NCBI RefSeq assembly: GCF_020520285.1
Contig: NZ_CP084742.1
Location: forward strand, 3,906,001 to 3,970,000
DNA: 64,000 nucleotides
DNA from: Pseudomonas sp. L5B5
GTDB taxonomy: Bacteria; Pseudomonadota; Gammaproteobacteria; Pseudomonadales; Pseudomonadaceae
Direction: 5' to 3'
The position numbers and the translations under genes were made by a program. Under the pieces are notes generated by a model, which was not told the origin of the DNA, did no database searches, and saw only the letters and a list, made by a program, of their open reading frames with translations. Positions 41,944-54,984 of the stretch are shown piece by piece (position 1 is the stretch's first letter; every line of letters begins with the position of its first letter).

Positions 41944-42279
41944 GGGGCGGCTCCTGGAGGGCAAAGATGTTGAGGAGCCAAAGGTAGGCTGAGCCGGCAC
42001 AGGCATTTAAATACTAAAAATTCACATTTTAATAACTCAAAGAAATAAATCAGCCAGTACGGGGCTCCCCCGGAGATATGCGGGAAATGCATGAAAAATA
42101 TTCTCCAAATGCATTGGATGCGTGACGGCGGGAAGCCTTAAATGGCCTCTCTTATCGCTCAATAGCATTGATGTGAATTTTTATAGAACACAAATGCATA
42201 TTGTAGAAGCGATCGGTTTCGCCACGCCTGGACGTGGCCAGCCCCCATGCCATGCCGCACCCGACGACGGAGGTCATCC
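41944..42279. other. Divergent atsR-atsB promoter region
   Basis: No gene is seen in 336 bases. The region is AT-rich from 42003 to 42050 and again near 42165-42210. It contains ATATTC (42098-42103) and three ATGCAT hexamers (42087, 42109, 42194), two of them 22 bases apart and flanking ATATTC. GGAGG (42269-42273) precedes the atsB start. Control by a LysR-type regulator is likely. Confidence 0.5.
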
Positions 42280-46309
<4,030 letters not shown>

Positions 46310-46327
46310 CGGTGGCCGGGCAATCGC

Positions 46328-46385
46328 CATCGCGGGCAAGCCTCGCTCCTACGCAAATGGTCAGGAGCGAGGCTTGCCCGCGATT
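46328..46385. repeat. REP inverted pair
   Basis: ATCGCGGGCAAGCCTCGCTCC and its inverted copy GGAGCGAGGCTTGCCCGCGAT, with about 16 bases between, lie between the convergent atsA and desaturase genes. Confidence 0.85.
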
Positions 46386-46404
46386 GGCCCTCAACCAACA
46401 CACC

Positions 46405-47478
46405 TCAAGCCTTCACCCCCTGCACCGCCTCCGTCGCCGCCTGCTCCCTGGCGGCAAACCGATTGGCCCGGCCGAAGGTGCCCAGGTCGTTGAAGCGCAC
46501 GCCCATCTGCGCCATCACCCGGTGCGCCACCGGCGCGGTCATCTGGCGGATGTAGAAGGGCTCCTTGACCACGAAGTGGTGGATGCCGTGGGTACTGCCG
46601 AAGTTGCAGCAGAACGCCTGCAGCGGCCACATCCACCAGGGGTTGAGCACCTGGGTCTGCTGGAGCACGTTGCCCGGCTCGACATCGCCGTAGTAGTGCA
46701 TGTTGGAGCTGACGAAGTGCAGGCAAAAGGTACGCAGCACGTTAGGGCCGACGATCACCACCACAGCGATGTCGATCACCTGCATCAGCGCCAGGGTACT
46801 GGCCGACCACTCGATGGGCGTGCCCAGTAGCGTGGCCACGCCATTGATCCCGTGGAAGCCGAGAAACACATACCAGGCCCCCCAGTGCAACTGCGCCAGC
46901 GGTGCGTACGCCACCATGGTCCGCAGGATTCTCCTGAGCCTGGGGCGCCAGCCTGCCGTCCTCAGCGTGTGGACGAACGCCGAGATCATGTTGTCGCCCA
47001 CCATCAGCAGCCGCACGATGCTCCACGGCTCGCCGTTGGTGATGCCACGTTCCTCGACATCGCTCGTGGAGCCCGACACCTTGTGGTGGTTCAGGTGCAG
47101 CTGGCGCCGTATCCAGGGATTGATGGTGCTGGGGCGGGCCAGCCAGACCAATCCCATCATCAGGTTGTGGGGCACGCGCTGCTTGCGGAAATACATGCTG
47201 TGGATCAGGTCGTGCTCCAGCTCGTGGGTCAGCGAGGCGAAGAACGCATTGAGCAGCAGGCAGGCCCACCAAGCCAGGTGGCCATTGAGGTAGAGCGCCG
47301 CCGAACCGATCATGCCGGCCAGGGCGAAGGCCAGGATCGCCGCGCCCAGGGCATCCTGGTGGCGCAGGATCGGGTAGCGCCGGCGCAATTCGTCCCCCCG
47401 GGCGACGACGACCTCACGAATGTGGGCTGCCCGTTGCTGCGCATTCATTCGTTCGGGACTTGCACAAATGCCCTGCAT
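46405..47478 (-). CDS. Membrane fatty acid desaturase / hydroxylase
   Basis: This 357-residue integral membrane di-iron protein has the three histidine boxes HELEHDLIH, HLNHHKVSG and STHGIHHF, separated by four hydrophobic segments. The box pattern fits the FA_desaturase family (acyl-lipid desaturases and related hydroxylases) but differs from DesA at 57050. The substrate is unknown. The ATG at 47478 has GAGGA 7 bases upstream; the frame is open further upstream but opposite the AraC gene. It is divergent from the AraC regulator, which is its likely activator. Confidence 0.82.
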   Translation of the reverse strand: MQGICASPERMNAQQRAAHIREVVVARGDELRRRYPILRHQDALGAAILAFALAGMIGSAALYLNGHLAWWACLLLNAFFASLTHELEHDLIHSMYFRKQRVPHNLMMGLVWLARPSTINPWIRRQLHLNHHKVSGSTSDVEERGITNGEPWSIVRLLMVGDNMISAFVHTLRTAGWRPRLRRILRTMVAYAPLAQLHWGAWYVFLGFHGINGVATLLGTPIEWSASTLALMQVIDIAVVVIVGPNVLRTFCLHFVSSNMHYYGDVEPGNVLQQTQVLNPWWMWPLQAFCCNFGSTHGIHHFVVKEPFYIRQMTAPVAHRVMAQMGVRFNDLGTFGRANRFAAREQAATEAVQGVKA

Positions 47479-47578
47479 GATTCCATCCTCTGATTCAGTG
47501 ATGTGTGCATCCTGCCCCGGGTACTGGCCCTGGGCGCTAGCCGTAAACGCCAACCTGTTGACCGGACGCGCCAAACGC

Positions 47579-48583
47579 ATGACTGAAGCCACCTCCCTCG
47601 CCAGCTGGACCCGCGCCCTGCGCAAGCAGCTGGCTGCCCTTGAACTGGACAGCGACGCTCTGTGCCGCGAGGCCGGGCTTGACCCCCAATTGATGGACAA
47701 CCCCAACGCCCGCTATCCGCTGTCGGCCACCACCCGCCTGTGGCAGCTGGCGGTGCAGGCCAGCGGCGATCCGGCCATCGGCTTGCGGGTGTCGCGCTTC
47801 GTCAGCCCCACCACCTTCCACGCCCTGGGGTACGCCCTGGTGGCCAGCGGCAGCCTGCGCGAGGTGTTCGAGCGCATCCTGCGCTATCACCAGGTGGTCA
47901 GCGATGCCCTGGTGCCGCAGTTGATCCGCGATCAGGACCGCTATCGGTTCGTCCTGAAGATTCCCGAAGGGGCCCAGCAGCCGGCGTTCGAGGCCATCGA
48001 CGCGTTTGCCGCGATCCATGTGCGCACCTGCCGCAGCCGCCTGGGCCGCGAATATGCACCCGTGGCCGTACACCTGCGGCGCCCGGAACCCGAGGACCCC
48101 AGCCAGTGGCACCGGGTGTTTCGCTGTCCGGTGCACTTCGCGGCCAGCGAGGATTGCCTGGAGTTTCTCGTGGAGGATTTCGAGAGCCACCTGGACGATG
48201 CCAACCCGGAGCTGGCCGAACACAACGAGGAAGTGCTCAAGCGCGCCCTGGCGCAGCTGCGGCCGCTGACCTGGGAACGCAAGGTGCGCGAGGTGATCGA
48301 GGCCCAGTTGCCCGATGGCGAGCCGGCGGCCGAACGGGTCGCCCAGGCCCTGCACCTGAGCCTGCGCAGCCTGCAACGGCACCTGGCGGACGAAGGCACG
48401 CGCTTCGATACGCTGCTCAATGAGTGCCGGGAAAACCTCGCCCTGCTGCACCTGCGTGACCCGGGCTGCTCCCTGAGCGAGATCAGCTACCTGCTGGGAT
48501 TTGCCGACGCCAGCAGCTTCAGCCGGGCCTTCAAGCGCTGGACCGGCATGACCCCCGGGCAGTTCCGCGACGGTTTGCGCTGA
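47579..48583 (+). CDS. AraC-family transcriptional regulator (OruR/ArgR-like, Arabinose_bd type)
   Basis: This 334-residue regulator has an N-terminal about-200-residue ligand domain (LCREAGLDPQLMDNPNARYPL...; ALGYALVASGSLREVFERILRY) and a C-terminal double helix-turn-helix, with SLRSLQRHLADEGTRFDTLL and GFADASSFSRAFKRWTGMTPGQFR. It is the Arabinose_bd + HTH_18 architecture common for regulators of lipid or amino-acid genes in Pseudomonas. The desaturase gene starts 100 bases away in the opposite direction and is its likely target. The ribosome binding site is weak, so the start is provisional. Confidence 0.85.
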   Translation: MTEATSLASWTRALRKQLAALELDSDALCREAGLDPQLMDNPNARYPLSATTRLWQLAVQASGDPAIGLRVSRFVSPTTFHALGYALVASGSLREVFERILRYHQVVSDALVPQLIRDQDRYRFVLKIPEGAQQPAFEAIDAFAAIHVRTCRSRLGREYAPVAVHLRRPEPEDPSQWHRVFRCPVHFAASEDCLEFLVEDFESHLDDANPELAEHNEEVLKRALAQLRPLTWERKVREVIEAQLPDGEPAAERVAQALHLSLRSLQRHLADEGTRFDTLLNECRENLALLHLRDPGCSLSEISYLLGFADASSFSRAFKRWTGMTPGQFRDGLR

Positions 48584-48611
48584 CCCCTCGAACCGCCCCT
48601 GACCTGCATAG

Positions 48612-48797
48612 AACCAGGCACCGCCAGATGGCGGCCCATGCCGAGCCGTACGCAAACACCTGTAGCCGTTGTCGAGCAACGCGAGGCTGCGACCGGGTGC
48701 ACAGCGCCCGTAAAACCAGACGACGCGGTGCACCAGGCACACCGCGAAAGAGCGGCTCGTGCCGAGCCGTGCGCAGCCTGCGGCAGCGGCTACACGG
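48612..48797. repeat. Repeat of the CGCAGCCT/AGCGGCTACA family (subtype B)
   Basis: TGTAGCCGTTGTCGAGCAACG, CGAGGCTGCGACCGGG, GCGGCTCGTGCCGAGCCGTG and CGCAGCCTGCGGCAGCGGCT lie between the AraC and Crp/Fnr genes. The right end overlaps the last codons of the Crp/Fnr gene and contributes its TAG. Confidence 0.75.
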
Positions 48798-49479
48798 AGC
48801 GGGCCAGGGCACGCAGGCGTTCGGGGTCGAGAATTTCGATCTCGCCGTAGCTCAGGCGCAGGATGCCCTGGTTCTGCAGGTCCTTGAGGATCTGGTTGGT
48901 GGTCTGGCGCGACAGCGAGAGCATCAGCGCCAGCTGTTCCTGGGGCAGCTGCAGCAGGCTGCGACTCTGGGCCACTTCGCCATAACCGGCAGCGATTGCC
49001 AGCAGGCGGTTGGCCACCCGCACCGGGGCCGGCATCAGGCTCAACTGCTCCAGGTTGATGAAGGCCAGCCGCAGCTTGTGGCTCATCAGCAAGGCGAACT
49101 GACGCCAGTACTGCGGCTGCTCCTCCAACAGCTGCAACAGGATCGGCTGCGGCACCTGCAGCAAGGTACAGGCGCCCTCGGCGCAGGCGTCGTGGGTGCG
49201 CGGCTGGCCATCGAACAGGCAGATCTCGCCGAACCAGTGGGGCGCTTCCACCAGGCTGAGCAAGGCTTCCTTGCCCTGCGCGCTGACCGCACCGACCCGC
49301 ACGGCCCCCTCGACCACTGCATACAGGCCACACGGCGGATCGCCCCGGCGGAACAGGTACTGCCCCGGCGCCAGCCGCCGCAAGCGGGCACCGTCGAGCA
49401 GACTATCCTGTAGAGAGGCCGGCAAGTGGCTGAACCACTGTCCGGCCATCAGGCCTTCGCGCCATTGCTGCATATTCAT
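48790..49479 (-). CDS. Crp/Fnr-family transcriptional regulator
   Basis: This 229-residue regulator has an N-terminal cyclic-nucleotide-binding beta roll (LAPGQYLFRRGDPPCGLYAVVEGAVRVG; HWFGEICLFDGQPRTHDACAEG) and a C-terminal winged helix with LPQEQLALMLSLSRQTTNQILKDLQNQG. The phosphate-binding-cassette region reads FGEICLFDGQPRTHDA, close to cAMP-binding members, and there are no Fnr-type N-terminal cysteines. The final residues ARSV and the stop codon are encoded by a repeat element. The target is unknown. Confidence 0.85.
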   Translation of the reverse strand: MNMQQWREGLMAGQWFSHLPASLQDSLLDGARLRRLAPGQYLFRRGDPPCGLYAVVEGAVRVGAVSAQGKEALLSLVEAPHWFGEICLFDGQPRTHDACAEGACTLLQVPQPILLQLLEEQPQYWRQFALLMSHKLRLAFINLEQLSLMPAPVRVANRLLAIAAGYGEVAQSRSLLQLPQEQLALMLSLSRQTTNQILKDLQNQGILRLSYGEIEILDPERLRALARSV

Positions 49480-49581
49480 GGGCAGGTGTTATCCCCAGGG
49501 CATCGCCATGATTGTCGTCTAGCCGACAGAACCGTGATCGGGCGTCCGGCATGATCCAGCCACCCCTACGGAGGAACAACA

Positions 49582-50106
49582 ATGAAAAGCCTCGTCGATC
49601 ATCTCAGTCAATACGCGGCCTATCACCGCGACCCACGCAACATCGCCAGCCACTTCATCGGCATCCCGATGATCGTGGTCGCCGTGGCCGTGCTGCTGTC
49701 CCGCCCCGCCTGGCCGGTAGCCGGGCTGGCGCTGTCGCCGGCACTGCTGCTGGCCCTGTTCTCGGCGGTGTTCTACCTGCGCCTGGAACTGCGCCTGGGC
49801 TTGTTGATGAGTGTCCTGATGGGCTTGTCGGTCTGGATCGGGCAACTGCTGGCGACCCAGGCTACCGGACTCTGGCTGAGCAGCGGTGTGGGGCTGTTCG
49901 TGGTGGGCTGGGTGATCCAGTTCATCGGCCATTACTACGAGGGCCGCAAGCCGGCCTTCGTCGATGATCTGTCGGGCTTGATCATCGGCCCGCTGTTCGT
50001 GGTGGCCGAACTGGCCTTCCTGCTGGGATTGCGTCATGACCTCAAGCAACAGATCGAGGCACGAGCGGGGGGTGTGCGGACCAATCCGAAGCGTGCCGCG
50101 ATTTAG
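49582..50106 (+). CDS. Mpo1-like (DUF962) membrane protein
   Basis: This 174-residue inner-membrane protein has four helices and the DUF962/Mpo1 signatures SQYAAYHRDPRNIASHFIGIP and GWVIQFIGHYYEGRKPAFVDD. These contain the conserved histidines that bind iron in the yeast 2-hydroxy-fatty-acid dioxygenase Mpo1. GGAGG lies 8 bases upstream of the ATG. The bacterial function is not established. Confidence 0.85.
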   Translation: MKSLVDHLSQYAAYHRDPRNIASHFIGIPMIVVAVAVLLSRPAWPVAGLALSPALLLALFSAVFYLRLELRLGLLMSVLMGLSVWIGQLLATQATGLWLSSGVGLFVVGWVIQFIGHYYEGRKPAFVDDLSGLIIGPLFVVAELAFLLGLRHDLKQQIEARAGGVRTNPKRAAI

Positions 50107-50109
50107 ATC

Positions 50110-50200
50110 GTTATCGCGGGCTAAGCCGGATCGCGGGCAAGCCTCGCTCCTACAAAAGCACATCGTGTAGGAGCGGGCGGCGATCCGTCTGCCCGCGATG
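50110..50200. repeat. REP inverted pair, with internal degenerate copy
   Basis: ATCGCGGGCAAGCCTCGCTCC and GTAGGAGCGGGCGGCGATCC... form diverged inverted copies between the convergent Mpo1-like and cysA genes; the right copy contains GGCGGCGATCCGTCTGCCCG. Confidence 0.7.
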
Positions 50201-50202
50201 CT

Positions 50203-51192
<990 letters not shown>

Positions 51193-51195
51193 GAC

Positions 51196-52068
51196 TTATT
51201 CCTCCGCGGCGCTGGCGCGCAGGCGGTTGATTCGGGATTCGCTCCACTGCTTGAGCAGCAGGATGAACAACGCAAGGATCAGCAGCAGGCTGGCCACGGC
51301 AAAGGCGGCGACGTGGTTGTACTCGTTGTAGAGGATCTCCACGTGCAACGGCAGGGTGTTGGTCACCCCGCGGATATGCCCGGAGACCACCGACACCGCA
51401 CCGAACTCGCCCATGGCGCGGGCGGTACAGAGCACCACGCCATAGATCAGGCCCCACTTGATGTTGGGTACGGTGACGTGCCAGAACATCTGCCAGCCGT
51501 TGGCGCCCAGCAACCTCGCGGCCTCCTCTTCCTGGGTGCCCTGCTCCTGCATCAGCGGGATCAGTTCGCGGGCGACGAAGGGCACGGTGACGAAGATCGT
51601 GGCCAGGACGATGCCCGGCAGGGCGAAGACGATCTGGATGTCGTGGTCCGACAGCCACGGGCCGAACAGCCCCTGGGCGCCGAACATCAGCACATAGACC
51701 AGGCCGGCGATCACTGGCGAGACCGAGAACGGCAGGTCGATCAGGGTCACCAGGATGCTCTTGCCGCGGAACGAGTACTTGCTCACGCACCAGGCGGCGC
51801 AGACCCCGAACACCAGGTTCAGGGGCACCGAGATCAGCACCGCGAACACCGTGAGTTTCAGCGCCGACAGGGCGTCGGGCTCGAAGATCGCTTCAAAGAA
51901 CGCGCCCAGGCCAAGCTTCAGCCCCTGGGACACGACGATGAACAATGGCAGCAGCAGGAACAAGGCGAATACCAGCCAGCCGAGGCCGATCAGTACCCGC
52001 CGGGACGTTGCGCTGCCACGGCGTGCAGCGTTGGCCGACGAGGCGGCGCTAATGGACGATTGGGACAT
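51196..52068 (-). CDS. cysW: Sulfate ABC transporter permease CysW
   Basis: This 290-residue inner-membrane permease has a Ser/Ala-rich cytoplasmic N-terminus, six hydrophobic helices and the EAA loop [27 protein letters not shown]. It pairs with CysT to form the sulfate pore. The motif [18 protein letters not shown] is characteristic of the CysW/CysT family. It starts 12 bases downstream of cysT. Confidence 0.95.
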   Translation of the reverse strand: MSQSSISAASSANAARRGSATSRRVLIGLGWLVFALFLLLPLFIVVSQGLKLGLGAFFEAIFEPDALSALKLTVFAVLISVPLNLVFGVCAAWCVSKYSFRGKSILVTLIDLPFSVSPVIAGLVYVLMFGAQGLFGPWLSDHDIQIVFALPGIVLATIFVTVPFVARELIPLMQEQGTQEEEAARLLGANGWQMFWHVTVPNIKWGLIYGVVLCTARAMGEFGAVSVVSGHIRGVTNTLPLHVEILYNEYNHVAAFAVASLLLILALFILLLKQWSESRINRLRASAAEE

Positions 52069-52080
52069 GTGCGCGCCTCC

Positions 52081-52899
52081 TCAAGGTCGTTCGATGCGCC
52101 GCTGCAGCAGGTTGATCAGCAGCAGCAGGATGAAGGAAACCACCAGCATCAGCACGCCGATGGCGGTGGCGCCGGTGTAGTCGTACTGGTCGAGCTTGAC
52201 CATGATCAGCAGCGGCAGGATCTCGGTCTTCATCGGCATGTTGCCGGCGATGAAGATCACCGAACCGTACTCGCCCACCCCCCGGGCAAAGGCCAGGGCA
52301 AAACCGGTGAGCCAGGCTGGCAGCAAGGCCGGCACCAGGATGTGGCGAAAGACCTGCCAGGGCTTGGCACCCAGGCAGGCAGCGGCTTCCTCCACTTCCC
52401 GGGGGATGTCCGCCAGCACCGGTTGCACCGTGCGCACCACGAACGGCAGGGTGACGAAGGTCAGCGCCAGGGTGATGCCCAGGGGTGTGTAGGCGATCTT
52501 GAAACCCAGGTCGGTGGCGAACTGGCCCACCAGGCCGGTGGGCGCGTAGAGCGCGGTCAGGGCGATGCCGGCCACCGCGGTGGGCAAGGCGAAGGGCAGG
52601 TCGATCATGGCATCGATGACCTTGCGCCCCGGGAAGCTGTAGCGCACCAGGACCCAGGCCAGCAGGGTGCCAATCAGGCCGTTGATGACCGCTGCGCACA
52701 GCGCGGTGCCGAAGCTGAGCTTGAGGGCGGCCAGCACACGGGGCGCCGAGACGATGGCCCAGAACTGATCCCAGGTGAGTTGTGCGGCATGGACGAACAT
52801 CGCCGCCAGGGGAATGAGCACAATCAGGCTGAGGTACACCAAGGTGTAGCCCAGCGTCAGCCCGAAGCCGGGTATGACGGGGGAGATACGACGCGACAT
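52081..52899 (-). CDS. cysT: Sulfate ABC transporter permease CysT (CysU)
   Basis: This 272-residue inner-membrane permease has the EAA loop EVEEAAACLGAKPWQVFRHILVPALLPAW, preceded by DLPFALPTAVAGIALTALY and followed by FARGVGEYGSVIFIAGNMP, all typical of CysT. A REP pair separates it from sbp, suggesting the four transport genes are not expressed equally from one message. Confidence 0.95.
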   Translation of the reverse strand: MSRRISPVIPGFGLTLGYTLVYLSLIVLIPLAAMFVHAAQLTWDQFWAIVSAPRVLAALKLSFGTALCAAVINGLIGTLLAWVLVRYSFPGRKVIDAMIDLPFALPTAVAGIALTALYAPTGLVGQFATDLGFKIAYTPLGITLALTFVTLPFVVRTVQPVLADIPREVEEAAACLGAKPWQVFRHILVPALLPAWLTGFALAFARGVGEYGSVIFIAGNMPMKTEILPLLIMVKLDQYDYTGATAIGVLMLVVSFILLLLINLLQRRIERP

Positions 52900-52929
52900 A
52901 GGAGTCCTTGGTTAACGGATAGATACCCA

Positions 52930-53030
52930 TGTAGGAGCGAGCTTGCTCGCGAAGATCTTCAACGATAACGCGCACATTCTGAATGAAGGCGGTGCTCTTG
53001 AGTTCTTCGCGAGCAAGCTCGCTCCCACAG
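52930..53030. repeat. REP inverted pair inside the sbp-cysT spacer
   Basis: GTAGGAGCGAGCTTGCTCGCG and its inverted copy CGCGAGCAAGCTCGCTCCCA are separated by about 60 bases. As these lie inside an operon, the hairpins may stabilise the sbp part of the transcript. Confidence 0.88.
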
Positions 53031-53040
53031 GTAGGGTTAC

Positions 53041-54051
53041 TTACTGGGCCTGGTAGATCTGGTCGAACACGCCACCGTCATTGAAGAATTTCGGTTGGGC
53101 AGTTTTCCAGCCGCCGAAGTCCTTGTCGATAGTCACCAGCTCCAGTTTCGGGAACTGCTGGCCATATTTGGCGGCTACGTCCTTGTCCCGTGGACGGTAG
53201 AAGTTCTTCGCGGCGATTTCCTGGCCGGCCGGGCTGTACAGGTGCTTGAGGTAGGCCTCGGCGATCTGGGTGTTGCCCTTCTTCTCGGCGTTCTTGTCCA
53301 CCACCGCCACCGGCGGCTCGGCGAGGATCGACAGCGACGGCACGACGATATCGAACTTGTCGGCGCCGCCGTCTTCCTTGAGGGCCAGGAAGGCTTCGTT
53401 TTCCCAGGCCAGCAGCACATCGCCCTGGCCGTTGTTGACGAAGGTGATGGTCGAACCGCGAGCCCCGGTGTCCAGCACCGGTACATGCTTGAACAGCTGC
53501 TTCACGTACTCCTGGGCCTTGGCTTCGCTACCGCCGGCCTTCAGGCCGTAGGCCCAGGCGGCGAGGAAGTTCCAGCGCGCGCCTCCGGAGGTCTTCGGGT
53601 TGGGGGTGATCACCGAGACGTCCGGCTTGATCAGGTCGCCCCAGTCCTTGATGCCCTTGGGGTTGCCCTTGCGCACCAGGAACACGATGGTCGAGGTGTA
53701 GGGGGTGCTGGCGTCGGGCAGGCGTTTTTGCCAGTCCGCCGGCAGGGTCTTGCCGAGCTTGGCGATTTCGTCGATGTCGCCGGCCAGGGCCAGGGTCACC
53801 ACGTCGGCACGCAGGCCGTCGATCACTGCCCGGCCCTGTTTGCCCGAACCGCCATGGGACTGCTGGATCTTGACGTTGTCGCCGGGATGCTCCTGCTTCC
53901 AGAAGCGGGTGAATTCGGCGTTGTAGTCCTGGTACAGCTCGCGGGTCGGGTCGTAGGAGACGTTGAGCAACTCATAGTCCTTGGCGACGGCGGACCCTGC
54001 AAAAACGGCGCTGGCGAGGGCAGCCAGGGCATAACGGCGAATCGACGACAT
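53041..54051 (-). CDS. sbp: Periplasmic sulfate-binding protein
   Basis: This 336-residue periplasmic protein has a signal peptide ([25 protein letters not shown]). It begins mature sequence with [19 protein letters not shown] and contains [31 protein letters not shown] and [22 protein letters not shown], all sulfate-binding-protein hallmarks (SGGS-like sulfate loop, Asn/Gly-rich pocket). It delivers sulfate to CysTWA. Abundance relative to the permeases is probably higher, given the REP pair after it. Confidence 0.95.
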   Translation of the reverse strand: MSSIRRYALAALASAVFAGSAVAKDYELLNVSYDPTRELYQDYNAEFTRFWKQEHPGDNVKIQQSHGGSGKQGRAVIDGLRADVVTLALAGDIDEIAKLGKTLPADWQKRLPDASTPYTSTIVFLVRKGNPKGIKDWGDLIKPDVSVITPNPKTSGGARWNFLAAWAYGLKAGGSEAKAQEYVKQLFKHVPVLDTGARGSTITFVNNGQGDVLLAWENEAFLALKEDGGADKFDIVVPSLSILAEPPVAVVDKNAEKKGNTQIAEAYLKHLYSPAGQEIAAKNFYRPRDKDVAAKYGQQFPKLELVTIDKDFGGWKTAQPKFFNDGGVFDQIYQAQ

Positions 54052-54210
54052 GGTAGAACTCCCGAATATTTTTCTAATGTGCTGGCATTTTTCTTATGGC
54101 GAATCAGGCCCGCATTCGCGGGCGAACGCTGGGGGACAGGCTGGGGGTCATGGATGACGCCCTCCGGTTGACCAGTCGGGCCTCTCGATCACGAGAGGGT
54201 GATGCGCGAT

Positions 54211-54393
54211 TCAGCTGGGTTTGTTGCCGGGTTGCTGCAGGCGGAATTTTTCCTTGCGTTCGATCTGCACGACTTGAGCGTTGTGCACGGTGATTTCCAC
54301 CGCACCGAAGCGCAGGTCCCGCAGCGCACTTTGAATTTCACGCAAGATGGTTGCTTCGTCCTGTCCGTCGACGCTACGTAGAGATGCGCTCAT
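54211..54393 (-). CDS. oscA: Sulfur starvation response protein OscA
   Basis: This 60-residue DUF2292 protein (MSASLRSVDGQDEATILREIQSALRDLRFG; ITVHNAQVVQIERKEKFRL) is known in Pseudomonas as OscA, induced when sulfur is limiting and required during chromate stress in P. corrugata. The start has AGGAG 7 bases upstream. It is the first gene before sbp, 159 bases apart. A perfect 9-base inverted repeat lies 80-105 bases upstream and is probably the activator site. Confidence 0.9.
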   Translation of the reverse strand: MSASLRSVDGQDEATILREIQSALRDLRFGAVEITVHNAQVVQIERKEKFRLQQPGNKPS

Positions 54394-54471
54394 GGTGTTG
54401 CTCCTGAGTGGGATGTGCCGTGCAGTGGCGGCACTGCGGGTGGCGTGGAGCAATAGTAGATAGGCAGGGAT

Positions 54472-54496
54472 ATTCTTAAAAATACTATTTAAGAAT
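54472..54496. promoter_or_regulatory. Inverted repeat ATTCTTAAA-N7-TTTAAGAAT upstream of oscA
   Basis: Perfect 9-base arms with a 7-base AT spacer lie 79-103 bases before the oscA start. A long AT-rich symmetric site is typical of LysR-type activators; CysB is the obvious candidate for this regulon. The ATATTC start (54470-54475) is shared with the sfnB, sftP, atsK and ats promoters. Confidence 0.6.
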
Positions 54497-54559
54497 GTTT
54501 ATATAACCATCGGAAATTATTCGCCGGGACGCGCAGTTACGTGCCTCGCGGGTCCATGC

Positions 54560-54982
54560 CCGCTCTCTTGCGGCCGCTGCGCGACCGTGCGCAGCCTGCG
54601 GCAGCGGCTACACGAAGCGCTGTAGCCGCTGTCGAGCGTAGCGAGGCTGCGACCGGGGCGCAGTACCCACAAAACCAGGCAACGCGCTGCATCAGGCACA
54701 CCTTGGGATGGCGGCTCGTACCGAGCCGTGCGCAGCCTGCGGCAGCGGCTACACGAAGCGCTGTAGCCGCTGTCGAGCGTAGCGAGGCTGCGACCGGGGG
54801 CGCAGCACCCGCAAAACCAGGCAACGCGCTGCATCAGGCACACCTTGGGATGGCGGCTCGTACCGAGCCGTGCGCAGCCTGCGGCAGCGGCTACACGAAG
54901 CGTTGTAGCCGCTGTCGAGCGTAGCGAGGCTGCGACCGGGGGCGCAGCGCCCGCAAAGCAAGGCGGCGCGGTGCATCAGGCA
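54560..54982. repeat. Tandem array, three units of about 142 bp, CGCAGCCT/AGCGGCTACA family (subtype B)
   Basis: CGCAGCCTGCGGCAGCGGCT recurs at about 54590, 54731 and 54873. Each unit continues with TGTAGCCGCTGTCGAGCG, GTAGCGAGGCTGCGACCGG, an AAAACCAGG segment, GCATCAGGCACACCTTGGG and GCGGCTCGTACCGAGCCGTG. Units differ at only a few positions, so the amplification is recent. The array lies between oscA and the convergent end of the PAS-GGDEF-EAL gene. Confidence 0.92.
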
Positions 54983-54984
54983 CG

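Larger units (their letters stand above)
54394..54984. other. Intergenic region: oscA promoter and tandem repeat array
   Basis: No gene is seen in 591 bases. Positions 54450-54525 are the AT-rich oscA promoter with the inverted repeat at 54472-54496. Positions 54560-54982 are a tandem repeat array. Short open frames that cross the array merely translate the repeat. Confidence 0.65.
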
